This document shows positions 1 through 5,930 of a stretch of DNA of 8,567 nt, one piece after another (position 1 is the stretch's first letter; each line of letters begins with the position of its first letter). The DNA is taken from positions 1 to 8,567 of the forward strand of contig JAOAPJ010000115.1 in the NCBI GenBank assembly GCA_025462805.1, read 5' to 3'. A model generated the notes under the pieces. It was not told where the DNA came from and did no database searches. It worked only from the letters and a program-made list of their open reading frames with translations. A program made the translations under genes and the position numbers. Source of the stretch: Acidobacteriaceae bacterium. Its GTDB lineage: Bacteria; Acidobacteriota; Terriglobia; Terriglobales; Acidobacteriaceae.

Positions 1-112
1 GCTCCCGTCCCATGAGTAGCATGCGGCAGCTCTGTTTGCTGGTTAAGAAGGAGCGCGGTCAGGATAGGTTGTGCAATCGAGGGAGGGAAACGCGTCCCCC
101 GAGAGGAGACGC
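1..112. other. Unassigned left edge
   Basis: I cannot assign a gene to this stretch. A short plus-strand frame opens at the ATG at 12 and closes at 116, but it is only 34 codons, has no convincing ribosome binding site and runs into the 3' end of the minus-strand gene. On the minus strand one frame reads as a moderately hydrophobic stretch towards the edge, which could be the start of a following gene, but I find no convincing start codon for it. A gene beginning just outside the window is possible. Confidence 0.3.
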
Positions 113-502
113 TTAGCGGACGCTGGCAGGTGACGCGGGCGCGGGTACGCTCAACCCGAGCACGGAAGGCTGGGTGGCGGGACGGACAGGTGCTATGTAG
201 GCAGCCGCATGGCGGGAGCGATGAAAGAGGCCATGGTGGGGGTGAGCCGCGACTTCAAGCTGCTCCATCAAGGCCGGAGAGATGGTGGGCGGGAGCGCTG
301 CGCGGTAGGCGGCGGGATCAAACGCAGGCTCCGAGGACGAGGAGGCCAGGAAGCCGGCATGCTGGGGGCAGGTCTGAAAGAGCAGGTGGGAGGTGGAAGC
401 GGGGTGGGTGGGCACCGGCTCGGCATAGACGAAGCAAAGCGACATCACGAGCATGAACGCGGCGACGTAGATGAGGAAGCGCAGGCGGTAGGTATTGTCC
501 AT
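113..502 (-). CDS. Small exported/membrane-anchored His-rich hypothetical protein (129 aa)
   Basis: Function is unknown and I do not recognise a family. The start is the ATG at 502, because it has a GGAG Shine-Dalgarno sequence 7 nt upstream and directly precedes a typical export signal; the frame stays open to 592 but that extension looks non-coding. Residues 1-8 are short and basic, and residues 9-27 form one hydrophobic segment ending in VYA-E, which suits either signal peptidase I cleavage or a membrane anchor. The remainder is rich in Pro, Ala and His, with a His cluster (HPHHGLFHRSRH) near residues 86-97 and a CPQH motif near residue 50, so metal binding in the periplasm is conceivable but unproven. 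The size and composition resemble the small accessory proteins that precede metal-efflux operons; this is only a guess, since the next gene lies outside the window. Confidence 0.6.
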   Translation of the reverse strand: MDNTYRLRFLIYVAAFMLVMSLCFVYAEPVPTHPASTSHLLFQTCPQHAGFLASSSSEPAFDPAAYRAALPPTISPALMEQLEVAAHPHHGLFHRSRHAAAYIAPVRPATQPSVLGLSVPAPASPASVR

Positions 503-728
503 GGCCGTTCTCCGGAAGCCCAAGCGAGTGCCTTCTTTGATTCCTGTTGTCTTCAGAGATTCCCCCAGATCTTCGGTACTGGGGAATATCACACAGGTTG
601 TAGGGGAGGCCGAACATCAAGGGTGGGTACAAAAGTGCCTGTCCCATTGCGGAACGCGGCTGTTGTCCAAAGAGCGTATCCAAAGGGGTTACTGCCCGTG
701 AGCGATGCCTGTAAGTGATTGAGTGCCA

Positions 729-757
729 TTGTTTTTTGATCAAAATCGCGGTAAGAT
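729..757 (+). promoter_or_regulatory. Candidate sigma70-type promoter for the 75-aa gene
   Basis: TTGTTT at 729-734 and TAAGAT at 752-757 are separated by exactly 17 bp, giving a plausible -35/-10 pair about 100 nt upstream of the ATG at 856. The spacer contains a 12-bp perfect palindrome. The -10 match is only 4 of 6, so this is a weak prediction. Confidence 0.35.
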
Positions 758-770
758 AGTTGAGGATCAA
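734..770. repeat. Two TTGA...TCAA inverted repeats, operator-like
   Basis: TTTTGATCAAAA at 734-745 is a perfect 12-bp palindrome. TTGAGGATCAA at 760-770 repeats the same half-sites with three bases between them. The first lies inside the spacer of the candidate promoter and the second just downstream of its -10. This is a common layout for a repressor that blocks polymerase. The regulator is unknown. Confidence 0.35.
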
Positions 771-855
771 ATGAGCCGGGCACAGCACAGCGTGCCGAGG
801 CCAAGAGTATGGCCGGGCCACGTCCGAATTCTCTCCACGTTGAGGAAGATCAAGA

Positions 856-1083
856 ATGGCAAAGCGTCGCGGAAATCCAAATTGGGGAAAGCCGGAGCCG
901 ATTGGGCCGGTGGTCCCCACGGTGACATCGTTTGAACAAGTAGTTAAGGAGTTCAAGCTGACACCGGATCAATATGTACGTTCGACCCGCCTCCGCGAGT
1001 GGGCACGCCGCAATAAGAACTCGAAGTACATCCCGGAGTCGCTGCTTGAGGCCTGGGGATTCGAGATCGAGTCCACTCTGTAA
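856..1083 (+). CDS. Small basic conserved hypothetical protein (75 aa)
   Basis: No function is known to me. The ATG at 856 is preceded by a strong Shine-Dalgarno sequence (GAGGAAG at 842-848, 7 nt spacing), and the gene is followed at once by a clear intrinsic terminator, so this is a well-formed single-gene unit. The product is strongly basic. The first dozen residues (MAKRRGNPNWGK) are Arg/Lys-rich and probably disordered; the middle and C-terminal parts (FEQVVKEFKL, QYVRSTRLREWARRN, YIPESLLEAWGF) look like two or three short helices. There are no Cys residues, signal peptide or membrane segment. The charge and size would fit a cytoplasmic nucleic-acid or ribosome-associated protein, but nothing shows this directly. 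From memory, proteins of this type occur widely in Acidobacteriota genomes. Confidence 0.8.
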   Translation: MAKRRGNPNWGKPEPIGPVVPTVTSFEQVVKEFKLTPDQYVRSTRLREWARRNKNSKYIPESLLEAWGFEIESTL

Positions 1084-1089
1084 GCGAAA

Positions 1090-1139
1090 CGCAACCTTGG
1101 TTGCGACAGACGCCACCCTTGCGGGTGGCGTTTCTCTTT
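1090..1139 (+). terminator. Rho-independent terminator after the 75-aa gene
   Basis: A 9-bp perfect stem (ACGCCACCC at 1110-1118 with GGGTGGCGT at 1123-1131) closes a TTGC tetraloop and is followed by TTCTCTTT at 1132-1139. A smaller hairpin, CGCAAC/GTTGCG at 1090-1105, precedes it. The U-tract is on the plus strand only, so it serves the 75-aa gene and not the convergent ribBA. Confidence 0.85.
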
Positions 1140-1174
1140 GCGGTGTCGCCGACCGTGGCCGTCCCGCTCGCTGA

Positions 1175-2440
1175 CTAGCGGGCAGCCTGCTCCTTGTTGC
1201 GTCGGTCTTTCATGGCCGTCCCTTTGCTGGCAGGGTCCTTGGTAGCTGCATCCTTGATAGCAGGATCGAGGATAGGCACCTGCTCCACGATCTCCAGATC
1301 GAAGCCTTCCAGGGCTGGGACGTGCGTCGGAGTATTCGATAGCAGACGTATCTTGCGGATGTTGAGGTCTGCCAGGATCTGTCCGCCGATGCCGACGTTG
1401 CGCAGCACACGCTGGTGGCGCTCCTCGTGGCCAGGGTCGGCGTGCACCTCGCGAGCGCGGGTCTCGCGATGCAGCAGGATGCGCGCCGGCTGTTCGCGGC
1501 GATCGAGCTCAAAGCCTGGGCTGTTGTTGTGCAGGTAGATCAGAGCTCCGCGGCCTGCCTGGGCGATGCGCTCGAGTGAGCGCTCGAGCAGTTCGCGGCA
1601 GTCGCAGGTGGAAGCGCCAAAGACGTCACCGGCCAGGCAGTGCGAATGAACGCGGACCAGGGTGGGTGCGTCGCCCAGGTTGACCAGGCCGCTGTCGGTT
1701 ATTTCGCCGCGGACCAGTGCCAGGTGGCTCTCTCCGCCGTTCACCTCGCTCTCATAGGCGATCATGGTGAAGTCGCCGTAGCGGGTGTGGATGGGCGACT
1801 GAGCGACGCGGTGGATGTAGCGCTCGTGGCGCAGGCGGTAGCGGATCATTTCCGCCACGGTCAGGATGCGCAGGCCATGCTCCGCGCAGAAGCGCTCCAG
1901 ATCCGGCACGCGCGCCATGGTGCCGTCGTCATTCATGATCTCGCAGATCACGCCGGCGGGAATCAGGCCCGCCATGCGGGCCAGGTCGACGGAAGCCTCG
2001 GTCTGCCCGGCGCGCACCAGCACTCCGCCCTTGCGTGCACGCAGCGGGAAGACGTGGCCGGGACGGGCGAGATCGGCGGCTGTGCTGACCGGATCGATAG
2101 CCACCCGGATGGTGTGAGCACGATCGTGTGCGGAGATGCCGGTGGTGACGCCTTCGCGCGCCTCGATGCTTTCCGTGAATGCGGTTCCGAAGCGCGAGGT
2201 GTTCTCCTGTGACATGGGCGGCAGCCGCAGGTAGTCGGCGCGTTCTTCGGTGAGGGTGAGGCAGATCAGGCCGCGGCCATAGCGGGCCATGAAGTTGATG
2301 GCTTCGGGAGTGACAAACTCCGCAGCGAGGGTGAGGTCGCCTTCGTTCTCGCGGTCTTCATCATCGACGACCACGATCATGCGGCCGGCCTGGATCTCGG
2401 CGATTGCTCCGGGGACGTCGGTGAAGGGAAGATGCGGCAT
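1175..2440 (-). CDS. ribBA: RibBA: 3,4-dihydroxy-2-butanone 4-phosphate synthase with degenerate GTP cyclohydrolase II domain
   Basis: The N-terminal domain (residues about 4-205) should make the four-carbon riboflavin precursor from ribulose 5-phosphate in the cytoplasm. It carries [10 protein letters not shown] at 26-35, PGHVFPLRA and [12 protein letters not shown]. One metal-site position differs: the usual RxGHTEA reads RAGQTEA, with Gln at residue 146. The C-terminal half (about 210-390) is GTP cyclohydrolase II-like. It keeps the zinc cysteines (C268, C279, C281, spacing C-x10-C-x-C) and the nucleophile-position Arg347. The GTP-binding stretch normally reading RQEGRGIGL is HNNSPGFEL (304-312), and the general-acid region DLRDY reads VLRNV (345-349), so this half is probably inactive on GTP. 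Residues 392-416 form a five-residue tandem repeat tail. The ATG at 2440 follows AGAGGAG by 4 nt and gives 421 aa, the normal family length. The frame is open upstream to 2584 but that extension is non-homologous. Confidence 0.93.
   Translation of the reverse strand: MPHLPFTDVPGAIAEIQAGRMIVVVDDEDRENEGDLTLAAEFVTPEAINFMARYGRGLICLTLTEERADYLRLPPMSQENTSRFGTAFTESIEAREGVTTGISAHDRAHTIRVAIDPVSTAADLARPGHVFPLRARKGGVLVRAGQTEASVDLARMAGLIPAGVICEIMNDDGTMARVPDLERFCAEHGLRILTVAEMIRYRLRHERYIHRVAQSPIHTRYGDFTMIAYESEVNGGESHLALVRGEITDSGLVNLGDAPTLVRVHSHCLAGDVFGASTCDCRELLERSLERIAQAGRGALIYLHNNSPGFELDRREQPARILLHRETRAREVHADPGHEERHQRVLRNVGIGGQILADLNIRKIRLLSNTPTHVPALEGFDLEIVEQVPILDPAIKDAATKDPASKGTAMKDRRNKEQAAR
1193..1267 (-). 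repeat. Five 15-bp in-frame tandem repeats in the 3' end of ribBA
   Basis: Lysine codons recur every 15 bp (at 1253, 1238, 1223, 1208 and 1193 in plus coordinates). Each ends a five-residue unit such as [10 protein letters not shown] or DPASK. The first three units are the most alike at DNA level. The tract makes a charged tail after the last conserved RibBA segment (EIVEQVPI). Replication slippage could easily change its copy number. Confidence 0.75.
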
Positions 2441-2442
2441 GG

Positions 2443-2501
2443 ATCTCCTCTGCTGTACTGAATCAAGGATGCCGCGCGGCTGCCTTGCGGTGCAAGGAGA
2501 T
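2443..2501 (-). promoter_or_regulatory. Candidate RNA switch in the ribBA leader (mutually exclusive hairpins plus anti-Shine-Dalgarno)
   Basis: Read on the minus strand, ATCTCCTT (2501-2494) can pair with the Shine-Dalgarno segment GAGGAGAT (2450-2443) over eight consecutive positions, seven Watson-Crick and one G-U. Its CCTT is also part of arm CCTTGC (2497-2492), which pairs with GCAAGG (2488-2483) across a three-base loop. That second arm can instead pair through CAAGG with CCTTG (2468-2464), enclosing the palindrome GCCGCGCGGC. The first pairing would free the ribosome site and the second would leave the anti-Shine-Dalgarno arm free to mask it. I see no FMN riboswitch consensus. The prediction comes from pairing logic alone and assumes a transcript start upstream of 2501. 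Confidence 0.4.
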
Positions 2502-2546
2502 AGCGCCGGAGGGCGGGTGGCGGGCCCGGGCGCGCCGCGCTCCCGG

Positions 2547-2561
2547 TGATAGACTCGGCCA
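2547..2561 (+). promoter_or_regulatory. Extended -10 of a probable leaderless promoter (methyltransferase)
   Basis: TG (2547-2548), A, then TAGACT (2550-2555) forms an extended -10 element, followed by 6 nt and the GTG start at 2562. That places the transcription start on or next to the start codon. No Shine-Dalgarno sequence is present, and an in-frame stop at 2550-2552 rules out a longer protein. No -35 is visible in the GC-rich DNA upstream. Confidence 0.45.
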
Positions 2562-3314
2562 GTGAACGACCTCCTCCGAGGCATCCAGAGGCGAACCCGC
2601 CGGATCTGGAACTACCGACGTATCGAGCGCGCTCTCCGTGGCGGCAGGGGACTTGAGATCGGCGGACCGAGCACGGTGTTTTCTCCCGCGGTTCCCAACG
2701 GCTTCGTGCCGCCCGTCTATGCGCTGGCTGCCTCAGTGGATAACTGCAACTTTGCCACCAACACCATCTGGTCGCACGGCGAGACTGGCCGCACCTTCCA
2801 GTATCTGCCCGACCGCGAGCCGGGCCTGCAATACATCCACGATGCGACCGCACTCTCGTCCATTGGGGATGGTACCTACGAGTTCCTGCTCGCTTCGCAC
2901 ATTCTGGAGCACGTTGCGAACCCGCTGCGTGCGCTTCAGGAGTTTCATCGTGTGCTGAAGCCGAAGGGGATGATGCTGGTGCTGGTGCCGAACCGCATTC
3001 ACACCTTCGACCACAAGCGGCCCTACACCTCCTTTGCACACCTTGCCGAGGATCTTGCCGCGGGCACGGATGAGACGGATCTGACCCATCTGGAAGAGAT
3101 CCTGGCGCTGCACGATCTTCAACTGGATCTCCCCGCGGGAACGCCGGAGCAGTTCCGGGCGCGATGCATGCGCAACGCGGAGAACCGGTGCATGCACCAC
3201 CACGTCTTCAGCCTGGGCGTGCTGGAACAGGCGCTGCGGGTGACGCACTTCCGCCCGCTTTACAGCACGGAAGCCTGGCCGCTGCACATCCTTGTCTTTG
3301 CGCAAAAGGTGTAG
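2562..3314 (+). CDS. Class I SAM-dependent methyltransferase
   Basis: This probably transfers a methyl group from S-adenosylmethionine to an unknown substrate in the cytoplasm. After a basic N-terminal helix, residues 31-37 (LEIGGPS) form the SAM-binding glycine loop in the variant with a second Gly and PS. HDAT near 93-96 is the acidic strand. SHILEHVANP at 112-121 and the following FHRVLKPKGMMLVLVPN match motifs IV-VI of the methyltransferase 11 group. DHKRPYTSFAHL and DLTHLEEILALHD follow, as in a family often found near polysaccharide or cell-surface glycan genes, though no such neighbour is present here. The GTG start is fixed: an in-frame stop lies three codons upstream and no other start codon precedes the SAM loop. 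There is no Shine-Dalgarno sequence. The gene converges on the HAD gene with only 21 bp between the stop codons. Confidence 0.88.
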   Translation: MNDLLRGIQRRTRRIWNYRRIERALRGGRGLEIGGPSTVFSPAVPNGFVPPVYALAASVDNCNFATNTIWSHGETGRTFQYLPDREPGLQYIHDATALSSIGDGTYEFLLASHILEHVANPLRALQEFHRVLKPKGMMLVLVPNRIHTFDHKRPYTSFAHLAEDLAAGTDETDLTHLEEILALHDLQLDLPAGTPEQFRARCMRNAENRCMHHHVFSLGVLEQALRVTHFRPLYSTEAWPLHILVFAQKV

Positions 3315-3338
3315 AACCCGCTTTTCGATGGGGTTCTA
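3312..3338. repeat. Inverted repeat spanning both convergent stop codons
   Basis: TAGAACCC (3312-3319) pairs perfectly with GGGTTCTA (3331-3338) across an 11-base loop. Each arm carries one gene's stop: the methyltransferase TAG at 3312-3314 on the plus strand and the HAD-gene TAG at 3336-3338 on the minus strand. Neither strand has a U-tract after the stem, so it is not a classical intrinsic terminator. It may still mark or protect both 3' ends. Confidence 0.5.
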
Positions 3339-4019
3339 ATCCAGCTCAGGCAGTGGAATCTTGCCGTCCAGATGCCGGGCGACCAGGTCGCGTCGCAGCT
3401 GGGCGATGCCGGTGAAGAGAATGCCGTCGATGCCGAGCGTCCGCGCGGCTGCAATGTTGGCCGGAATGTCATCGATGAAGATGGCCTCCTCCGGCTGCAC
3501 GCCGAGACGCTCGACTGTGTGCTGGTAGATCGCCGGATCCGGCTTGGCCGTGCGCTGCTCGCAGGACCAGGTGAGGTGAGTGAAGGCGGAGAGCCAGTCG
3601 AAGTTCTTGCGCATGTAGGCGAGGTTTACCTCGCCCATGTTGGAAAGGATCGCCGTCTTGATAGCAGCGGCCTGCAGGGCGGCCGCCCAAGCAAGCATGG
3701 GAGCGTTCAGGTTGGCCCACATCAGCGAGTCGTGATGGTGGAAGGCGGAGAGCCGCTCGGGCGTGAGTTCGAATCCTGCATCCCGGGCGACACTCTGCCA
3801 GTACGACTGACCATTCAGTGCGCCGGCGTCGTAGTCATGGCGGTGTGCCCAGTAGTGCTGCTCGAAGACTTCGTCCGGTACACCGGCGGTGGCAACCAAC
3901 GCGGTGTGCGCATCGACATCGGGCAGCTCACTGAGGACCTTCCCGAAATCGAAGATGATGGCGCGAGGGACAGGGTGGGAGGCGGACTGAGAATCATTGG
4001 GAGAGTTCGAGGCGGTCAC
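3336..4019 (-). CDS. HAD-superfamily hydrolase, subfamily IA (YihX-like)
   Basis: A probable cytoplasmic phosphatase acting on a small phosphorylated metabolite. All four HAD motifs can be placed: motif I IFDFGKVLSE with nucleophile Asp24; motif II ILSNMG with Ser126; motif III AKPDPAIY with Lys159; motif IV IFIDDIPANI with Asp183-Asp184. Motif I is DxG rather than DxD, so the usual general acid/base Asp is Gly26; YihX-type sugar phosphatases also show DxGN. The helical cap lies between about residues 33 and 105. The chosen start is GTG at 4019, giving 227 aa, because the frame upstream (open to 4115) runs into the divergent aminotransferase. There is no Shine-Dalgarno sequence; CATAAT lies 6 nt before the GTG, suggesting a leaderless mRNA. 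Residues 2-18 are a Ser/Asn-rich, probably flexible extension. Confidence 0.87.
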   Translation of the reverse strand: MTASNSPNDSQSASHPVPRAIIFDFGKVLSELPDVDAHTALVATAGVPDEVFEQHYWAHRHDYDAGALNGQSYWQSVARDAGFELTPERLSAFHHHDSLMWANLNAPMLAWAAALQAAAIKTAILSNMGEVNLAYMRKNFDWLSAFTHLTWSCEQRTAKPDPAIYQHTVERLGVQPEEAIFIDDIPANIAAARTLGIDGILFTGIAQLRRDLVARHLDGKIPLPELD

Positions 4020-4024
4020 ATTTC

Positions 4025-4031
4025 TATTATG
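4025..4031. promoter_or_regulatory. Overlapping back-to-back -10 elements of a bidirectional promoter
   Basis: The bases TATTATG serve both strands. TATTAT (4025-4030) is a 5-of-6 match to the -10 consensus for the plus-strand aminotransferase. CATAAT (4031-4026) is a 5-of-6 match for the minus-strand HAD gene, and ends 6 nt before that gene's GTG. The start codons are only 38 bp apart, so any promoters must lie in or near this site. Neither direction has an obvious -35. Confidence 0.5.
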
Positions 4032-4057
4032 AAGTGCGGAGGCAAGAGGCGCACAGC

Positions 4058-5245
4058 ATGAGGTTCGCAGCGAGAACGGATTGGGCCGAGGAGGAGACCG
4101 CGTGGTCGCGTGCACTCGAGGCGCGACGCCGAACGGGCCGGCCCATCACGGACCTGACCGCCTCAAACCCGACGAACTGCGGCTTCGCCTACGCGGCCGA
4201 TCTGCTGGCGGATCTTTCGCGCGAGCAGGCGCGGCTCTACGATCCAGATCCGCGCGGCATGCTGCGTGCCCGCGAAGCGGTATGTGACTACTACAGAGAT
4301 CACGGCGCGCACACCACGGCGGAGCAGATTGTGCTCACCACAAGCACGAGTGAGGGCTATAGCTGGCTCTTCCGCCTTCTATGCGACCCTGGAGATGAGG
4401 TGCTGATCGCACAGCCGAGTTATCCGCTATTCGATCTTCTGGCCACGATCGATGATGTGCGGCTGGCGCCGTATTCGCTGCTTTTCGACCCGGCGGGGAG
4501 CCACGGCTGGAGCCTGGATCTGTTTGCCCTGCGGCAGCAGATCACACCACGCACACGGGCGATTGTGGTCGTGCACCCGAACAATCCGACAGGCCATTAC
4601 ACGAGCGCGGCAGAATGCGCCGCGCTGATGGCAGTCTGCCGGGAGCACGGCCTGGCATTGATCGTGGACGAAGTCTTCCTCGATTATGCGTTCCCGGGCC
4701 ATGAAGCGGCTGTTTGCAGCTTTGCGGCAGGCGAACATGGGGCCCTGACCTTCGTGCTCAGCGGGCTCAGCAAGATTGCCGCTCTGCCGCAGATGAAGGC
4801 CTCCTGGATCGTCTGCGCCGGGCCGGAGCAGGAGCGGCGAGAGGCGATGCGGCGCCTCGAGATCATCGCGGATACATTTCTTTCGATGAACGCGCCGGTC
4901 CAGCATGCGCTGCCAGGATGGCTCATCGGCCGGCATACGATCCAGAGGCAGATACGAGAACGCGTACAGCAGAATCTGCGGGTCCTGGATGAAGCGTTCG
5001 CGCAGGAGCACGGGCTGGAGCGGCTGGCCTGCGAGGGCGGCTGGTACGTGAGCCTGCGCATACCTCCTGGCGAAGACGACGAGGCGACGGCGGTGCGGTT
5101 GCTCGAAGAGCGTGGACTAGCGGTTCACCCGGGTGGCTTCTTCGGATTCCGCGAACGCAACCGGCTGGTGTTGAGCCTGCTGCCGCAACCTGCGGTGTTT
5201 GAGAAGGGTGTGGCGGCTCTGGTGGAAGGGCTTCGTCCCGATTAG
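4058..5245 (+). CDS. Class I/II PLP-dependent aminotransferase
   Basis: A fold-type I PLP enzyme that moves an amino group between an amino acid and a 2-oxo acid in the cytoplasm; the substrate cannot be read from the sequence. Visible landmarks are SNPTN near the N-terminus, YDPDPRGMLRAREAV, the substrate-loop motif HPNNPTG at 173-179, DEVFLDY with cofactor Asp204, SGLSK with the Schiff-base Lys239, GGWYVSLRIP, and a C-terminal RLVLSLL with the expected carboxylate-binding Arg. The chosen start is the ATG at 4058, with GAGG at 4046-4049 and 8 nt spacing, giving 395 aa, the usual size. A GTG at 4034 would add 8 residues but would lie almost on the predicted transcription start. The gene is divergent from the HAD gene (38 bp) and convergent with the MBL gene (25 bp). 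Confidence 0.92.
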   Translation: MRFAARTDWAEEETAWSRALEARRRTGRPITDLTASNPTNCGFAYAADLLADLSREQARLYDPDPRGMLRAREAVCDYYRDHGAHTTAEQIVLTTSTSEGYSWLFRLLCDPGDEVLIAQPSYPLFDLLATIDDVRLAPYSLLFDPAGSHGWSLDLFALRQQITPRTRAIVVVHPNNPTGHYTSAAECAALMAVCREHGLALIVDEVFLDYAFPGHEAAVCSFAAGEHGALTFVLSGLSKIAALPQMKASWIVCAGPEQERREAMRRLEIIADTFLSMNAPVQHALPGWLIGRHTIQRQIRERVQQNLRVLDEAFAQEHGLERLACEGGWYVSLRIPPGEDDEATAVRLLEERGLAVHPGGFFGFRERNRLVLSLLPQPAVFEKGVAALVEGLRPD

Positions 5246-5270
5246 AGCTGAGACATGCAGCGGGATCGGC

Positions 5271-5930
5271 TTAGAGCCCGTGGCCGTAGTCTGGCTGCAG
5301 GAAGGGATTCATCTCCCGCTCCTGACCGAGGGTGGTCTCCTCGCCGTGGCCGGGGATGACCAGTGTGTTTTCCGGCAGCGGCAGCAGTCGAGTGTGGAGC
5401 GAACGCAGGAGTGCCTTGGTATCGCCGCCGGGCAGGTCCGTGCGACCCACGGTGCCGGCGAAGAGGGTGTCGCCGGCCAGCAGCAATTCCTGCTTCGGGA
5501 AGTGGAGACAGATGCTTCCCGGAGTGTGACCGGGAGTGTGGATGACTTTCGCTTCGACGCCGGTGACTCCGGCGGCGGTGTCGTCTTCGGCACTCTGGTC
5601 CAGCTTGACCTTCTCTGGGGTGGGGATGCCGAGCCAGCCGGCTTGCATGTCCAGCATAGCCAACATGGGAAGGTCGGCCTGATGAAACAGGACCGGTGCT
5701 CCGGTGACGCGCTTCAACTGCGCTGCCCCGCCTATGTGGTCGATATGGGCGTGGGTCACAATAATCTGTCGGAGTGTGAGGTGGTGACGGGCGAGCCGTG
5801 CCAGGATGTCGACGATCTCGTCTCCTGGATCAATCACCATGGCCTCGGCCGTGTCGAGGTTGGCCAGCAGGGAGCAGTTGCAGCGAAGGGGGCCGACAGC
5901 GAAGGTCTCGCGAAGAAGACGAGCGGACAT
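5271..5930 (-). CDS. MBL-fold metallo-hydrolase, GloC/YcbL-type glyoxalase II family
   Basis: A probable cytoplasmic two-metal hydrolase, most like the short glyoxalase II enzymes that hydrolyse S-lactoylglutathione-type thiolesters. Metal ligands are all present: THAHIDH at 59-65 (His60, His62, Asp64, His65), His135 in TPGHTPGS, Asp154 in LAGDTLF, and His195 in PGHGEETT. GRTDLPGGD at 162-170 and the ending EREMNPFLQPDYG match the YcbL/GloC branch, and at 219 aa it lacks the C-terminal helical domain of classical glyoxalase II. The ATG at 5930 matches the family's N-terminus. It has no Shine-Dalgarno sequence, but TACCAT lies 6 nt upstream. An alternative ATG at 5966 has GGAG 9 nt upstream and would add 12 residues. 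Whether the substrate thiol is glutathione, bacillithiol or another cannot be told. Confidence 0.92.
   Translation of the reverse strand: MSARLLRETFAVGPLRCNCSLLANLDTAEAMVIDPGDEIVDILARLARHHLTLRQIIVTHAHIDHIGGAAQLKRVTGAPVLFHQADLPMLAMLDMQAGWLGIPTPEKVKLDQSAEDDTAAGVTGVEAKVIHTPGHTPGSICLHFPKQELLLAGDTLFAGTVGRTDLPGGDTKALLRSLHTRLLPLPENTLVIPGHGEETTLGQEREMNPFLQPDYGHGL

Larger units (their letters stand above)
503..855. other. Divergent intergenic region (353 bp)
   Basis: This gap separates the start codons of the exported protein (minus) and the 75-aa protein (plus). Several frames cross it, but none has a ribosome binding site, a recognisable motif or a conserved product. It is AT-richer around 719-771, where a candidate plus-strand promoter and two related TTGA/TCAA inverted repeats lie; these are listed separately. 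I did not find a convincing minus-strand promoter for the gene starting at 502. Confidence 0.5.

Noticed and set aside
589..804. 71-residue minus-strand frame in the intergenic region
   Set aside because: No ribosome site and no family resemblance I can defend; it overlaps the candidate promoter and operator.
318..956. 212-residue open frame on the minus strand across the 503-855 gap
   Set aside because: It overlaps the two better-supported genes, has no ribosome binding site and shows no recognisable motif.
1640..2212. 190-residue open frame antisense to ribBA
   Set aside because: GC-rich shadow of a well-supported conserved gene; no independent start signal.
2502..2540. G/C-rich runs that might form a quadruplex between ribBA and the methyltransferase
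   Set aside because: The G runs are uneven and mixed with C runs, so ordinary hairpins are more likely; no clean four-run pattern.
2441..2561. Classical FMN riboswitch ahead of ribBA
   Set aside because: The leader is short and lacks the conserved FMN-aptamer segments; only the simpler hairpin switch can be argued.
2733..3305. 190-residue open frame antisense to the methyltransferase
   Set aside because: Shadow frame; the plus strand carries clear methyltransferase motifs.
5242..5277. Direct repeat TTAGAGC at 5242-5248 and 5271-5277
   Set aside because: Only 7 bp and at two convergent gene ends; easily chance, with no sign of an insertion between the copies.
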